Positions 1 through 8,249 of a stretch of DNA of 64,000 nt are shown in pieces; positions within the stretch are counted from its first letter, which is position 1; each line of letters opens with the position of its first letter. The position numbers were made by a program, and so were the translations under genes. The stretch spans positions 2,478,318 through 2,542,317 of the forward strand of contig SJPJ01000001.1 of NCBI GenBank assembly GCA_007859835.1, in the 5' to 3' direction. This stretch comes from Novipirellula herctigrandis. Its GTDB lineage: Bacteria; Planctomycetota; Planctomycetia; Pirellulales; Pirellulaceae. Below the pieces are notes generated by a model that searched no databases, was not told the origin of the DNA, and saw only the letters and a list, made by a program, of their open reading frames with translations.

Positions 1-2255
1 TGGAAGTATCGAGCCAATGTGCCTTCACCCATGGAGCTTTCCATCCGACAAACTGGTCCCAAAATCTGGGTGCAAGCTGCGGAGTGATTAAGATCGAACC
101 CGAACGTCGCGATGATGTTCGCATCCTCGACAAGGTTCAATTCGTACGCATGCTCTCCGGTGGGGTCCGAAGTGACCTCCAGATCAAACTCGGTCAGGTC
201 GCGTTCGGCAGGATCGTTGCCAATTCGTATCGTTCGCATGTTCGTGAAGACGTCCATCGGCCACGTTGCAGCAACGACTGGTTTTGGCAGTTCCGTGATC
301 GTTTTCCCGGTAGTGAGCTGATCAATCCGCGACCCAGTAACAACCGGGCGTGCATCTTCGATTTCCTTTGCCAACCGTTCACACCACTGGATGAATTCCG
401 GAATCAATGCATACCGATTGCTCCATGCTTTCGAGGATGCCGTCACCCCGAGCGTCTCTTTCTGTGAACCGTTTTCGCGTGATTCACCGCCGCCGAACAA
501 GTGTCCGCGAAACCGCGACGAAATATCGGTTTGATTGACATTTCGATCCGCTGACGAACCGGTCATGGTCCGATAGCTCTCGTCTTGCGAACCCGGTGCT
601 CCGTTGCGAAGTCCGACATTGTAAAACTTCGGATATTGAATCATCCGCCATGCGCGGCTCGCCATGTCGTGATCCAATGGAAGGGCGACAACGTCTTCGT
701 CGTACATGCTCTCAATGATGCGGTCATACACCTCGTTGGAATGCTCAACCGAATTGATGAATAGCAGTCCGGACTTCTGATGGTAGTGAACGAGGTAGAA
801 CAAATTCTTACGGTCGACCAACGCTTCGACTTCCAGCCACTTGGGCTTCGTCTGCCGCTGATAGACAACAATGCGTGAGTTCAAGACTTGCGATGTCGAG
901 TCAAGAAGGAGTTCGCAATCGCGTGGCACCATCGGAGCTGAATCGAAATCAGGCGGCTCCTTCACTTTCAGGATCTTCGTATGAAAGTACGGACGAATCG
1001 CATCAACGGTCAGGTCAACTTCCTCAAGCGACTTTCGTTGATCATCTTCAAACGAAGCCAAGCCTTCGCGAATCGCCTGTTCTTGTTCGATCCGAGCATC
1101 CGAGAGGTTGGCGACAAGCTCTTCCCAACTGGCACCGAACTGGTAGAGCAATTGCACTTCATCGTTAATCTCCTGCGGAACAGCGAAAAACTTTGCTGTT
1201 CCAATGCCATCGGCGTTGGTGCGTGCGAAGCGGCCGATGAACTGAAGTGTGACGGCGAGTGACTTGTGTGGCGAGTGTAGCGCAGCAAGTTTGAGACGGG
1301 GGAAATCGACGCCTTCCGCGAACATATCAACGCAGACGATGCCGTCGAGGTCGCCGCCGTTGAGGTGCTTGATGACACGTTGAACGTGCGATAAAGAATG
1401 ATCGCCTGTGACCAATTGCAACCGCAGCTTAGTCTTGTCGGAATAGAGCTTGGCGAGTTCTTTTCCTCGAGCCTTGCTATCCGTGCGGACCATGACACGA
1501 TGGTCGAGGCCGGCTTTTCGATCGGATAGAAAAGCGTCTTCAATGCTCTTTGCGATGGCGATGTCAGCGCTCTGGCCTTCCCTAGGATTGCACGGCACGA
1601 ACTGCACCTCGCCGTAGGTGCCGTCGTCAATGGCTTGCTTCAGGCTGTAGTTGTAGACGATGCGGCCTGGCAGTCGTTTGCGGTCCCGCCGAAATGGCGT
1701 CGCTGTGAATAGCGCCTTCCTCGCGTTAGGAAAAGCGTTCATCAATGCTGCGTAGGAGGTGGCTGGTGTGTGATGGGCTTCATCAACTAGCACCAAGTCA
1801 AAGAGTTGTTCAGGCGGCTGAGCAATCTCTTCGATCGACGGCGATGCACTCATCGGAGTCGTGACTACAACGTCAGACTTTTTAAGGGCATTCCAGTCAG
1901 CCAGCGTTCGCAGGTGCCCGTCCACGACATGGACACTTGGGCATCCGAGACTGCTTGGCAGAATCCCAAGCGATTTCAACAGGCCAAGTTTGCGAAATCC
2001 GTCTGCGATCTGCTCTCGCACGAGCTTAGATGGAGTGATCACGAGCGTGCGTCGAGCTTGCCAAAGGTAGGGAGTCACCTGCAAAACCGCAGTTTTACCT
2101 GTGCCGGTTGGCAGCACTATGACTGCTTCGTCATTCGCATTGGTTGCGTGCGAAATCAGGGCGGCGGACGCACCAAGTTGGGAATTCCGAAACCCGTCGT
2201 AATCGGCAGGCAGAAGATCAACCTTCCGTGCATTTTTCTGAAAATAACTCGGCAT
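1..2255 (-). CDS. DEAD/DEAH-box SF2 helicase, 3' end beyond window
   Basis: Read on the minus strand, one uninterrupted frame runs from an ATG at 2255 to the left edge, over 750 codons, so the C-terminus is missing. Visible motifs are Walker A PTGTGKT (about residues 49-55), the Walker B/DEAH box LVLVDEAHH (about 154-162), the SAT-type motif FTATPFRRD and motif VI QFIGRFAR. This is the RecA-like core of type III restriction/UvrB-like SF2 helicases. The second half (after about residue 450) has no motif I recognise. A TTG five codons upstream is an alternative start; a TGA closes the frame before it. The gene diverges from the XRE/ImmA unit. It may be a chromosomal or defence helicase flanking the phage element, or the end of another system. 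The reading frame is certain; the role is only known at the helicase level. Confidence 0.88.
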   Translation of the reverse strand, partial: MPSYFQKNARKVDLLPADYDGFRNSQLGASAALISHATNANDEAVIVLPTGTGKTAVLQVTPYLWQARRTLVITPSKLVREQIADGFRKLGLLKSLGILPSSLGCPSVHVVDGHLRTLADWNALKKSDVVVTTPMSASPSIEEIAQPPEQLFDLVLVDEAHHTPATSYAALMNAFPNARKALFTATPFRRDRKRLPGRIVYNYSLKQAIDDGTYGEVQFVPCNPREGQSADIAIAKSIEDAFLSDRKAGLDHRVMVRTDSKARGKELAKLYSDKTKLRLQLVTGDHSLSHVQRVIKHLNGGDLDGIVCVDMFAEGVDFPRLKLAALHSPHKSLAVTLQFIGRFARTNADGIGTAKFFAVPQEINDEVQLLYQFGASWEELVANLSDARIEQEQAIREGLASFEDDQRKSLEEVDLTVDAIRPYFHTKILKVKEPPDFDSAPMVPRDCELLLDSTSQVLNSRIVVYQRQTKPKWLEVEALVDRKNLFYLVHYHQKSGLLFINSVEHSNEVYDRIIESMYDEDVVALPLDHDMASRAWRMIQYPKFYNVGLRNGAPGSQDESYRTMTGSSADRNVNQTDISSRFRGHLFGGGESRENGSQKETLGVTASSKAWSNRYALIPEFIQWCERLAKEIEDARPVVTGSRIDQLTTGKTITELPKPVVAATWPMDVFTNMRTIRIGNDPAERDLTEFDLEVTSDPTGEHAYELNLVEDANIIATFGFDLNHSAACTQILGPVCRMESSMGEGTLARYF

Positions 2256-2655
2256 TCCGTTCGAGTCCAAGATCCTAAATTGTTGAGTTCACCACAGCGG
2301 ACGGTGATTTGCTTGCATTGTATGCGACTGTGGAAAAGTTGCCTAAGTCCTTATGGTTTTGGACTTTGGAAATGCTTCCAAAACGGATGTGGTTTGCTCG
2401 ACAGTGACCAAACGTGTCACGAGCGTCGGCTTCAATAATCCGGACTGACGGGTTTGCTAGCAAGAATCTGAATCGGGGGATTGTCTGGGTTTGGGGACAC
2501 GGGATATTATGATTGCAGTGTTTAGTTCACGCTACACATCGAGTGCCGGCGGATCGTGTTTTGGCCGGTTTCCGAGGGAGAAAGTGGTTGATGGAGATTG
2601 CCATGCTTTGGATGCAGTGGATTTCGGGCGACGATTCGGCGGGGAGGCCTGCGCG
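2256..2655. other. Divergent intergenic region between helicase and repressor genes
   Basis: These 400 bp hold no convincing gene. The frame of the repressor stays open upstream of 2656, but the extra 55 codons do not look like protein and lack a ribosome binding site. A promoter-like pair is present (see 2481-2510). The phage-like element probably begins somewhere here, but I could not see an obvious attachment site. Confidence 0.6.
2481..2510 (+). promoter_or_regulatory. Candidate sigma-70 promoter for XRE-ImmA operon
   Basis: TTGTCT at 2481-2486 and TATTAT at 2505-2510 are separated by 18 bp, close to the -35/-10 consensus. It would give a leader of about 140 nt before the ATG at 2656. 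It is seen in sequence only; no start site is known. Confidence 0.4.
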
Positions 2656-3021
2656 ATGAAAAAGGCTCGTGGTGCGAAGTCGTTTGGCGCGGTGCTGCGT
2701 GAGAAACGAATGGCGAAGAAGATCACGCTGCGCAAGTTCGCGGAGATGATCGGCGTGTCGGCAACTTATCTGTCGCAGGTCGAACAGGATCACTTCGCGC
2801 CGCCGACGGCGGATCGTGTCACGAAGATCGCCGAGCTGCTGGGCGAGGATTCCGACGAATGGATTCGCTTGGCCGATCGCGTGCCAGATGACGTGGATGT
2901 CATGGTCCGGCAACACCCCAAGGATATGCCCGAGCTGATGCGGTTGGCGACTGGGCTTTCACCCAAACAATTTGAAGCCATCAAAGAACAAATTCGCAAA
3001 ATGAAAAAGCGGGGGAAGTGA
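2656..3021 (+). CDS. XRE-family HTH transcriptional repressor (ImmR-like)
   Basis: 121 aa. A lambda-Cro/CI-type helix-turn-helix lies at about residues 8-62, with the typical core FAEMIGVSATYLSQVEQ. Such proteins bind operators as dimers and hold prophages or integrative elements silent. I chose the ATG at 2656 because GGGGAGG lies at 2641-2647, eight bases upstream, and because the HTH then starts near residue 10. The stop overlaps the next gene, which encodes an ImmA/IrrE-type peptidase; that pairing is characteristic of ICEBs1-type switches in which the protease cleaves the repressor after DNA damage. The C-terminal tail ends in a Lys-rich helix. Regulation of this element by it is inference from the pair. 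Confidence 0.85.
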   Translation: MKKARGAKSFGAVLREKRMAKKITLRKFAEMIGVSATYLSQVEQDHFAPPTADRVTKIAELLGEDSDEWIRLADRVPDDVDVMVRQHPKDMPELMRLATGLSPKQFEAIKEQIRKMKKRGK

Positions 3022-3023
3022 CG

Positions 3024-3779
3024 ATGGTCGTTGATTTGTTGGCACAGGGAATCGAAGTGCCGCCGCTGTCGTCTCGCCAGATCGCTGCCGAGGCCGACGC
3101 GGTGCTGGCGGAGTACGCAATGCGATTCGGGCCGATCACGAAACCTCCCATCGAAATCGAAGATGTCGCGACGTCCGTGTTGCCGCTGACGTTCGGGTTC
3201 TCGGATCTCCAGAGCCAGCTTGGCGGTCGCGTTCACGGTGCGATTTGGTTCTCACGGCAACACATACTTATCGACGACGCACTGAATCCAGATCGCTTTC
3301 CTGATCTTCTCGGTCGCTATCACTTCACACTCGCCCATGAAATCGCACACTGGCAGTTGCACCGGTTCTTGTTCTTGGATGAAGACGGGCATGCGGTGCT
3401 GTATGGTGACGGTGAAATGCCGGACGTGATTTGTCGCAAGGATCACGCTCGTCCGTTGATCGAACGACAAGCCGATGAGTTCGCCGGTTGCTTGCTGATG
3501 CCGGAATGGTTGCTGAGGCCGGCGTGGCGTGGATTGACGGGCGGCGATGAGCCGATTTGTGATCGCCAACTTCGAGAGCTTGTACCGCCGGTCGAGCCGA
3601 TTCGCTTCCTGATTGACGCCGACGGGGTCGAGGTCGAGCCGGATCCGATCCGTTTGATGCGTGAGGTGTTCTGCGAATCGCTTGCTGACCAATTCGCCGT
3701 ATCGGACGAGGCGATGCGTATTCAATTGGAGTATCTCGGTCTGTTCGTCACCGAGGGAACGCCGCGGCCCGTTCCATAG
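3024..3779 (+). CDS. ImmA/IrrE-family metallo-endopeptidase
   Basis: 251 aa from the ATG at 3024, with GGGGGAAG just upstream; a GTG at 3018 overlapping the repressor stop is an alternative. The zinc-protease signature HEIAHW (HEXXH) is near residue 110, and a second conserved segment with ERQADEFAGCLLMP follows about 40 residues later, as in ImmA/IrrE (DUF955) proteins, where the Glu of that helix is the third ligand. The family cleaves XRE repressors or related regulators. It is translationally coupled to the XRE gene and followed by a strong terminator, so the two form a self-contained switch module. Induction of lytic genes by repressor cleavage is inferred. Confidence 0.9.
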   Translation: MVVDLLAQGIEVPPLSSRQIAAEADAVLAEYAMRFGPITKPPIEIEDVATSVLPLTFGFSDLQSQLGGRVHGAIWFSRQHILIDDALNPDRFPDLLGRYHFTLAHEIAHWQLHRFLFLDEDGHAVLYGDGEMPDVICRKDHARPLIERQADEFAGCLLMPEWLLRPAWRGLTGGDEPICDRQLRELVPPVEPIRFLIDADGVEVEPDPIRLMREVFCESLADQFAVSDEAMRIQLEYLGLFVTEGTPRPVP

Positions 3780-3820
3780 TCGCTTCGCTTCGATCGAAGT
3801 TTGCGTCGAGTACGTTGTAC

Positions 3821-3848
3821 CGCCTTCCTCCGAAGGCGTTTCTTTTTG
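3821..3848 (+). terminator. Rho-independent terminator after XRE-ImmA operon
   Basis: A perfect 7-bp stem CGCCTTC/GAAGGCG with loop CTCC (3821-3838) is followed by TTTCTTTTTG. It lies 41 bp after the peptidase stop and separates the switch module from the gene at 3902. Confidence 0.9.
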
Positions 3849-3901
3849 TTTCGAGTGTTTAGTGCGTACTGCACGCTGTACTAATCTGGGGAGCTATCCA
3901 A

Positions 3902-5116
3902 ATGCCGAAGAGTTTTGATCCGCGGTACGTCCTGCGGCAGGTTTCCAACGAATTGTTGGAAGACTTGCTGGAAGGACAATCGCAAACGGTCGATGTGCCG
4001 TGGAGCGAATTGAAAGAAACACAGATCGAACCGATCTTTGCGGCGTGGCAGTCGATGCCCATCGAGCCGCGGCGGGCGATTGAGTTGATTTTGCACGATG
4101 TGTTCTCCATGGCGAACGATCATGGCGTGCGAGCGATCATGGAGGAAGCGAATCGCCAGGGGAATACGTCACTGCTGGATGACTTGGCCGGGGACGTGAG
4201 CCGATTCGACATTGCGATGCGGACGTGCTTGCAGGCCGATGCGGTGTGGTCAATCGCTTCCCAGTTCGCGAAGGCGGATGAGGTGTCGGGCGGTCGCTAT
4301 TGGATTCGGCGGATCAACGTCCCCGCAGGCACGCTGAATGTGGATCCCGACAACGTGGTCGTGTTGCAGAACGGGGTCGCTGCGTTCTATCAAGCGGGCC
4401 AGGGGCGCGGCCGGCAATGCGTGATCGAATACTTGGTGCGTGCCGATGGTAGTCACTACTTCTTCGCGTATTTGGACGACTACACCAACACGTTCTTAAA
4501 AGTCGTCGACTCAGGCCGGTTTGCTCGGGTTTGTGAAACGCATGCGTTTCAGGTTTTGTTTGTGTTGAGTGCGGATCTCACGACTCTGGACATGTTCGTG
4601 CATGGAGGAAAACAGGTCTACGAACCGCTGCAGCAGATCTTTACCCGTGTGATTCTGGGCATCGAGTTGCCGCCGGAAGATACAGACCTTCACCCGTACG
4701 CGTTGGGTGTCTTGCTCGATCCAAAGTTCTCGTTCCCCACCGATCCGGCGGACGGCATCGTGAGTGTTGAAGTTGTCTCGGCAAACATTCGTGCCAAGGG
4801 CGGATCGCAGCGACGGATGGTCTTGAAACCCGATCAACAGCTCGGGCCACGCGACTTCCAGTCGATGATTGACCAATGGGTGAACACGGAGAACGTGCCG
4901 CGTTCGATCATGCATTTGTATGGCGTGACGCTGCGATTCAATTTCGATCGTAGCGATCCCGACTTGCCTCCAAAGATGCAGTTTTCAATCTCCTGCCCGA
5001 ACCGGTGCAGCTTGAAGAATTTGCCAGACGAACAACGTGAAATTGGCGAAAAGTATCTCAAACAATGGGAGATCGACCGTGCAGTCGATAGCGAAGTGGC
5101 TGTTCCCGCTGCTTAA
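3902..5116 (+). CDS. Uncharacterised 404-aa protein
   Basis: I do not recognise this protein. It is 404 aa, soluble-looking, without signal peptide or membrane segment. The N-terminal about 100 residues are helical and acidic; a central region (about 120-300) alternates hydrophobic strands and ends with a stretch mentioning HPYALGVLLDP; the C-terminal part has SISCPNRCSLKNLPDEQ, a short Cys pair. The ATG at 3902 is preceded by GGGGAG at 3888-3893. It lies directly after the terminator of the switch module and its 3' end overlaps the next gene, so the two are probably co-expressed. Possible roles range from an early phage regulator to an accessory moron; none can be assigned. Confidence 0.75.
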   Translation: MPKSFDPRYVLRQVSNELLEDLLEGQSQTVDVPWSELKETQIEPIFAAWQSMPIEPRRAIELILHDVFSMANDHGVRAIMEEANRQGNTSLLDDLAGDVSRFDIAMRTCLQADAVWSIASQFAKADEVSGGRYWIRRINVPAGTLNVDPDNVVVLQNGVAAFYQAGQGRGRQCVIEYLVRADGSHYFFAYLDDYTNTFLKVVDSGRFARVCETHAFQVLFVLSADLTTLDMFVHGGKQVYEPLQQIFTRVILGIELPPEDTDLHPYALGVLLDPKFSFPTDPADGIVSVEVVSANIRAKGGSQRRMVLKPDQQLGPRDFQSMIDQWVNTENVPRSIMHLYGVTLRFNFDRSDPDLPPKMQFSISCPNRCSLKNLPDEQREIGEKYLKQWEIDRAVDSEVAVPAA

Positions 5117-6248
5117 TCTGCCCTGTCATGCCAATCGTGTAACGCCGGACAACTTGCGGGCTTTCGGCGAGACCGATCCTACGGGCCTTGTTGACGCCGG
5201 ATTCTTAGTGCCAATGGGGCCAGCGACGCATGTGCAAGCCATCAATGGATGCGGGTGTGGGGTGCATGAGGTAGTGCGAATCGGTCGCGGACCGCGTGCC
5301 CGTTTCATGACGTCGTGTGTGATTGATGGTGTGGAAGAGATCCAGCGGGATCGGCTTCGGCAGTGGTTCGTCAACGATCTGCAAGTCGGGGACGAACTTG
5401 CAACTGCGATCAAATCGGACAGCAAATGCCGGGCAATCGTAATTGATGGAGCGTGGCTGATCGGCGAATTGATCGTCGCCGGCGCGCGTCTGGAGATCGT
5501 TTTGGCCAGGGAATCCGATGTCGATCGCATTGCCGAGTGCATCGTTCCATCGCGAGCGATCGTCGTTGTTGCGGATTCAGTTCAGCGGAACTGGGATCAA
5601 TTTGCTGGCGTCGTGAAATTGTCGGATGCGTTTTCGTTTGCTGGACCGAAGCCGGTTTTTCAGGCCGACCGTGTGCGTTCGATGGTCCGTTGGGAGGATG
5701 GGACTGACGGTAACGTGTTCCTTTGCAAGGGCGAGTTTTGGGAACTGCGTCACGAAGGCAAGGTTGCCCATTTGAAAGATTCGGTCGGCATGGGCTATCT
5801 CGCTCGCTTGTTGGCGCAGCCGAATCGAGTGATTCCTGCGGTGACGTTGTTGGCATCGCGATTGGGGATTGATCCACTGCAACTCTCTGGCTCCAGCGGT
5901 GAAGTGATCGACGAGCAGGCACGGGAAGACTACCGCGGCCGGTACTTGATGCTGCTGGATGACATGCGCTTGGCGGAGGCGAATCACGATCGGGCGACGA
6001 TGGAGCGAATTCAGCTCGAACAAGATGCGTTGACAACGGAATTGTCGGCGGCATTTGGCAAGGACGGTCGCGGGCGAGTGAAGTCGGACGCTGAGAAGGT
6101 TCGCAAGTCCGTGTCGATGGCAGTGACGCGGGCAATCGAAAAGATCACCATGCATCACGCTTCGCTGGGCCGGTACCTCGATGCGTCGATGGAGTTGGGT
6201 GGAACGATGGTCTATCGACAGCACGAACCGATGGACTGGCTCGTGTGA
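5079..6248 (+). CDS. Uncharacterised 389-aa protein with regulator-type C-terminal domain
   Basis: The C-terminal about 190 residues follow a pattern I recall from the C-termini of some bacterial ATPase/LuxR-type regulators: a segment starting FWELRHEGKVAHLKDSVGMG, then YLARLLAQP, a long charged helix (EDYRGRYLMLLDDMRLAEA), and an end with AIEKITMHHASLGRYLDAS. This is recollection, not a database hit. The N-terminal half has a short Cys/His-containing stretch (GCGCGVHEV). I chose the GTG at 5079, with GGGAG upstream, giving a 38-bp overlap with the preceding gene; a GTG at 5037 would add 14 residues. Overlap with the 404-aa gene suggests coupled translation and a two-protein module. Function unknown. 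Confidence 0.75.
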   Translation: MQSIAKWLFPLLNLPCHANRVTPDNLRAFGETDPTGLVDAGFLVPMGPATHVQAINGCGCGVHEVVRIGRGPRARFMTSCVIDGVEEIQRDRLRQWFVNDLQVGDELATAIKSDSKCRAIVIDGAWLIGELIVAGARLEIVLARESDVDRIAECIVPSRAIVVVADSVQRNWDQFAGVVKLSDAFSFAGPKPVFQADRVRSMVRWEDGTDGNVFLCKGEFWELRHEGKVAHLKDSVGMGYLARLLAQPNRVIPAVTLLASRLGIDPLQLSGSSGEVIDEQAREDYRGRYLMLLDDMRLAEANHDRATMERIQLEQDALTTELSAAFGKDGRGRVKSDAEKVRKSVSMAVTRAIEKITMHHASLGRYLDASMELGGTMVYRQHEPMDWLV

Positions 6249-6448
6249 TTTTCTTCGGTCGGCGAGTTGCCACACGGTTTGTGGCATCGCGACATGAGTT
6301 GTGGCGGCACGTCTTCGCTGTGAGGACGTGACGAACGAACCTCGCCGGCCGTCTGCGTTCTTTTCGTGACATAACTTGTCGCGACGCAGCTTCATTGCGG
6401 TCCGTGCGAATCGCTCGCATCACGGGATGCCTCCAGCCGGAGACAACC
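6249..6448 (+). promoter_or_regulatory. Leader region of sigma-factor gene with inverted repeat
   Basis: This 200-bp gap carries an inverted repeat (TGCCAC and GTGGCA arms around 6269-6288) and two similar GACAT-TTGT segments, one about 6293-6306 and one about 6367-6382. They could be operators for the XRE repressor or another regulator. No further gene is visible. Confidence 0.3.
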
Positions 6449-7063
6449 ATGAGTGCGAATACTCAAGCGGACGGCAAACGGCTCGGCGAAGAGATTCTCA
6501 ACGATTTCGCAATGAAGACGGCGAGGATCAAGGCCGAGCAACTCCATCGGCGACCAGAATTCAGCGACTGCGACGCGGAGGACATTGGCCAAGAGTTGCT
6601 GATGTACTTGATCCAAAAGGCCGACAGCTACGACCCCGCTCGATCGAAGTTGAACACGTTCATCAATCGAGTCATCAACTCGGGCGTGCGTGAATTGTTG
6701 CGATCAAAGAAACGCCACAAACGGCATCCCTTCGGCGACGGCGTGCAAATGCAATCATTTGAAACGCCCGTCGACACCGTGGATGAAACCTTCGCGACGC
6801 TGGGCGGCGAGATTTGTGACGAGGACCAGGGCCGGCGAATGCAATCGTCTCACAGCGATCCCTTCGACGCGATCGACGAAGCGGATGCGTTGGAGGTTGC
6901 GATGCAGAAGATGCCCACGGAATTGCGGCAGGTCTGCGAGCACCTGCGATGTCATTCCATGAGCAGCACGATGGAGAAGTTTGGTCTGCCGCGTCGGCGG
7001 TTCAACGCGATGCGCGTGGAGATCGCCGAGCACTTGAAGAAGTACGGCGTGACCAATTTCTAA
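6449..7063 (+). CDS. Sigma-70 family (ECF-like) RNA polymerase sigma factor
   Basis: 204 aa. The segment DAEDIGQELLMYLIQKADSY followed by DPARSKLNTFINRVI (about residues 38-75) is a typical sigma region 2 that contacts core polymerase and the -10 element. A second helical segment (about 150-200: MPTELRQVCEHL, then SSTMEKFGLPRRRFNAMR) has the spacing of a region-4 HTH reading the -35 element. I start at the ATG 6449 because GGAG is 7-8 bases upstream; the frame is open further up to 6395. It sits between early unknown genes and the replication block, as expected for a phage factor switching transcription to middle or late genes. A plausible target is the 43-bp element repeated at 16.3-19.8 kb; this link is inference. 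It could also be a sigma-like DNA-binding protein without polymerase activity. Confidence 0.75.
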   Translation: MSANTQADGKRLGEEILNDFAMKTARIKAEQLHRRPEFSDCDAEDIGQELLMYLIQKADSYDPARSKLNTFINRVINSGVRELLRSKKRHKRHPFGDGVQMQSFETPVDTVDETFATLGGEICDEDQGRRMQSSHSDPFDAIDEADALEVAMQKMPTELRQVCEHLRCHSMSSTMEKFGLPRRRFNAMRVEIAEHLKKYGVTNF

Positions 7064-7088
7064 GTTTGGCGTGCAAGGCGACCAAATC

Positions 7089-7107
7089 ACGGCATAGGTA
7101 ACCAGGG
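7089..7107 (+). repeat. 19-bp repeat copy A, upstream of small gene
   Basis: ACGGCATAGGTAACCAGGG occurs here and identically at 22440-22458. Both copies sit 30-50 bp upstream of a short plus-strand gene that opens an operon, and both are followed by a TCAAACC word. It is likely a promoter or other control site. Confidence 0.55.
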
Positions 7108-7158
7108 GCGGCCAACGGGTCGTCGGAACATCAAACCTCCCACCCACCGGGTTAGCGA

Positions 7159-7392
7159 ATGAGTGAATTGGACATCGAACGCCGCGTGGCCCTTTCATTG
7201 GCGGTCGGCCGTTACCTGCGATCGGCCGACCGCTTCAACCAAGCGTCGCGAGATTTTACCGGAGCGTGCAAGTCGCTCCGCAAGCAATTGGGCACCAACC
7301 AACGTTTCGTCGCCCAGATTGATTTCAAGCACTACCTCGTGACCAGTGATCGCGACGGCAACTTCGATGTCGAAGCGATCCCAACTCTGTAA
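7159..7392 (+). CDS. Small hypothetical phage protein (77 aa)
   Basis: 77 aa with a helical N-terminus (residues 1-45) and a short beta-like C-terminus including FKHYLVTSDRDGNFDVE. No family is recognised. It is the first gene of the replication block, preceded by the 19-bp repeat and followed 42 bp later by the Sak4-like ATPase gene. Codon use and strand agree with its neighbours. It may be a regulatory or recombination accessory protein. Confidence 0.6.
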   Translation: MSELDIERRVALSLAVGRYLRSADRFNQASRDFTGACKSLRKQLGTNQRFVAQIDFKHYLVTSDRDGNFDVEAIPTL

Positions 7393-7434
7393 TTCCAACC
7401 ATCCCAACCATTCACTCAAGGAACTATCCAGCCT

Positions 7435-8193
7435 ATGACCAACCTACTCGAAACCATTCAATCTGGCCGGCAATCGAAGCCGCCTCGCGTCTTGCTTTAC
7501 GGTGTCGAAGGCATCGGAAAGTCAACGTTCGGCAGCGAAGCCCCCAAGCCGATCTTCATTCAAACCGAAGACGGTCTCGACGAAATCGAATGCGATCGTT
7601 TCCCGCTGGCGACGAAGCTTGATGACGTCATCGCAGCCCTGAAAACGCTCGTCAACGAGAAACACGATTACGAATCCGTCGTGATCGACTCGCTCGATTG
7701 GCTGGAGCGACTCGTCTGGGACAAACTTTGTCAGCAGTACGCCGTCGAGTCGATCGAAAAGGTCGACGGCGGGTACGCTCGCGGCTACATGCACGCCCTC
7801 TCTCTGTGGCATGAAGTATTAGACCTGCTCAATGTGCTGCGTTCTCGTGGCATGGTGATCGTTCTCATCGCCCATTCCAAGGTCGAACGGTTCGAGGATC
7901 CCGAGTCCTCGCCTTACGACCGCTATTCGCCGCGACTGCACAAGCACGCCGCGGCTCTCGTCAAGGAATGGTGCGACGCCGTGCTGTTCGCGACTCGCAA
8001 GATGCGAACGCAAAGCGAAGACGGTGGCTTCAACCGCAAACGCACCATTGCTCACGCAATCGGCAAGGACGGCGGCGAACGCGTTGTGCGTGCTTACGGT
8101 TCGCCCAGTTGCGTGGCCAAGAACCGTTATGGCATCGCCGAAGAATTGCCGCTCACGTGGTCGGCGTTCGTGGCAGCGATGTCGGCCAACTGA
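7435..8193 (+). CDS. Phage P-loop ATPase, Sak4-like recombinase (AAA_24)
   Basis: 252 aa. Walker A is GVEGIGKST (about residues 24-32), and the Walker B-type strand is VVIDSLDWLE (about 82-91). Next comes a QTEDGLDEI segment typical of the AAA_24 / phage nucleotide-binding family, which includes Sak4 single-strand annealing recombinases (RecA-core proteins). These load on phage ssDNA coated with a partner SSB. The neighbour at 8250 is a DUF669-type ssDNA-binding protein, the usual Sak4 partner, which strengthens the call. RusA and helicase genes follow. The alternative is a generic DNA-packaging or replication NTPase. Confidence 0.82.
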   Translation: MTNLLETIQSGRQSKPPRVLLYGVEGIGKSTFGSEAPKPIFIQTEDGLDEIECDRFPLATKLDDVIAALKTLVNEKHDYESVVIDSLDWLERLVWDKLCQQYAVESIEKVDGGYARGYMHALSLWHEVLDLLNVLRSRGMVIVLIAHSKVERFEDPESSPYDRYSPRLHKHAAALVKEWCDAVLFATRKMRTQSEDGGFNRKRTIAHAIGKDGGERVVRAYGSPSCVAKNRYGIAEELPLTWSAFVAAMSAN

Positions 8194-8249
8194 CCGACAC
8201 AACCAATTTCCCTTTCTAAAGACTCCAGACGAAGGACTACCAACGAACC

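Noticed and set aside
5577-6395. Minus-strand frame of 272 codons
   Set aside because: Covers the 389-aa gene in antisense and has composition of a shadow (many His/Arg/Pro).
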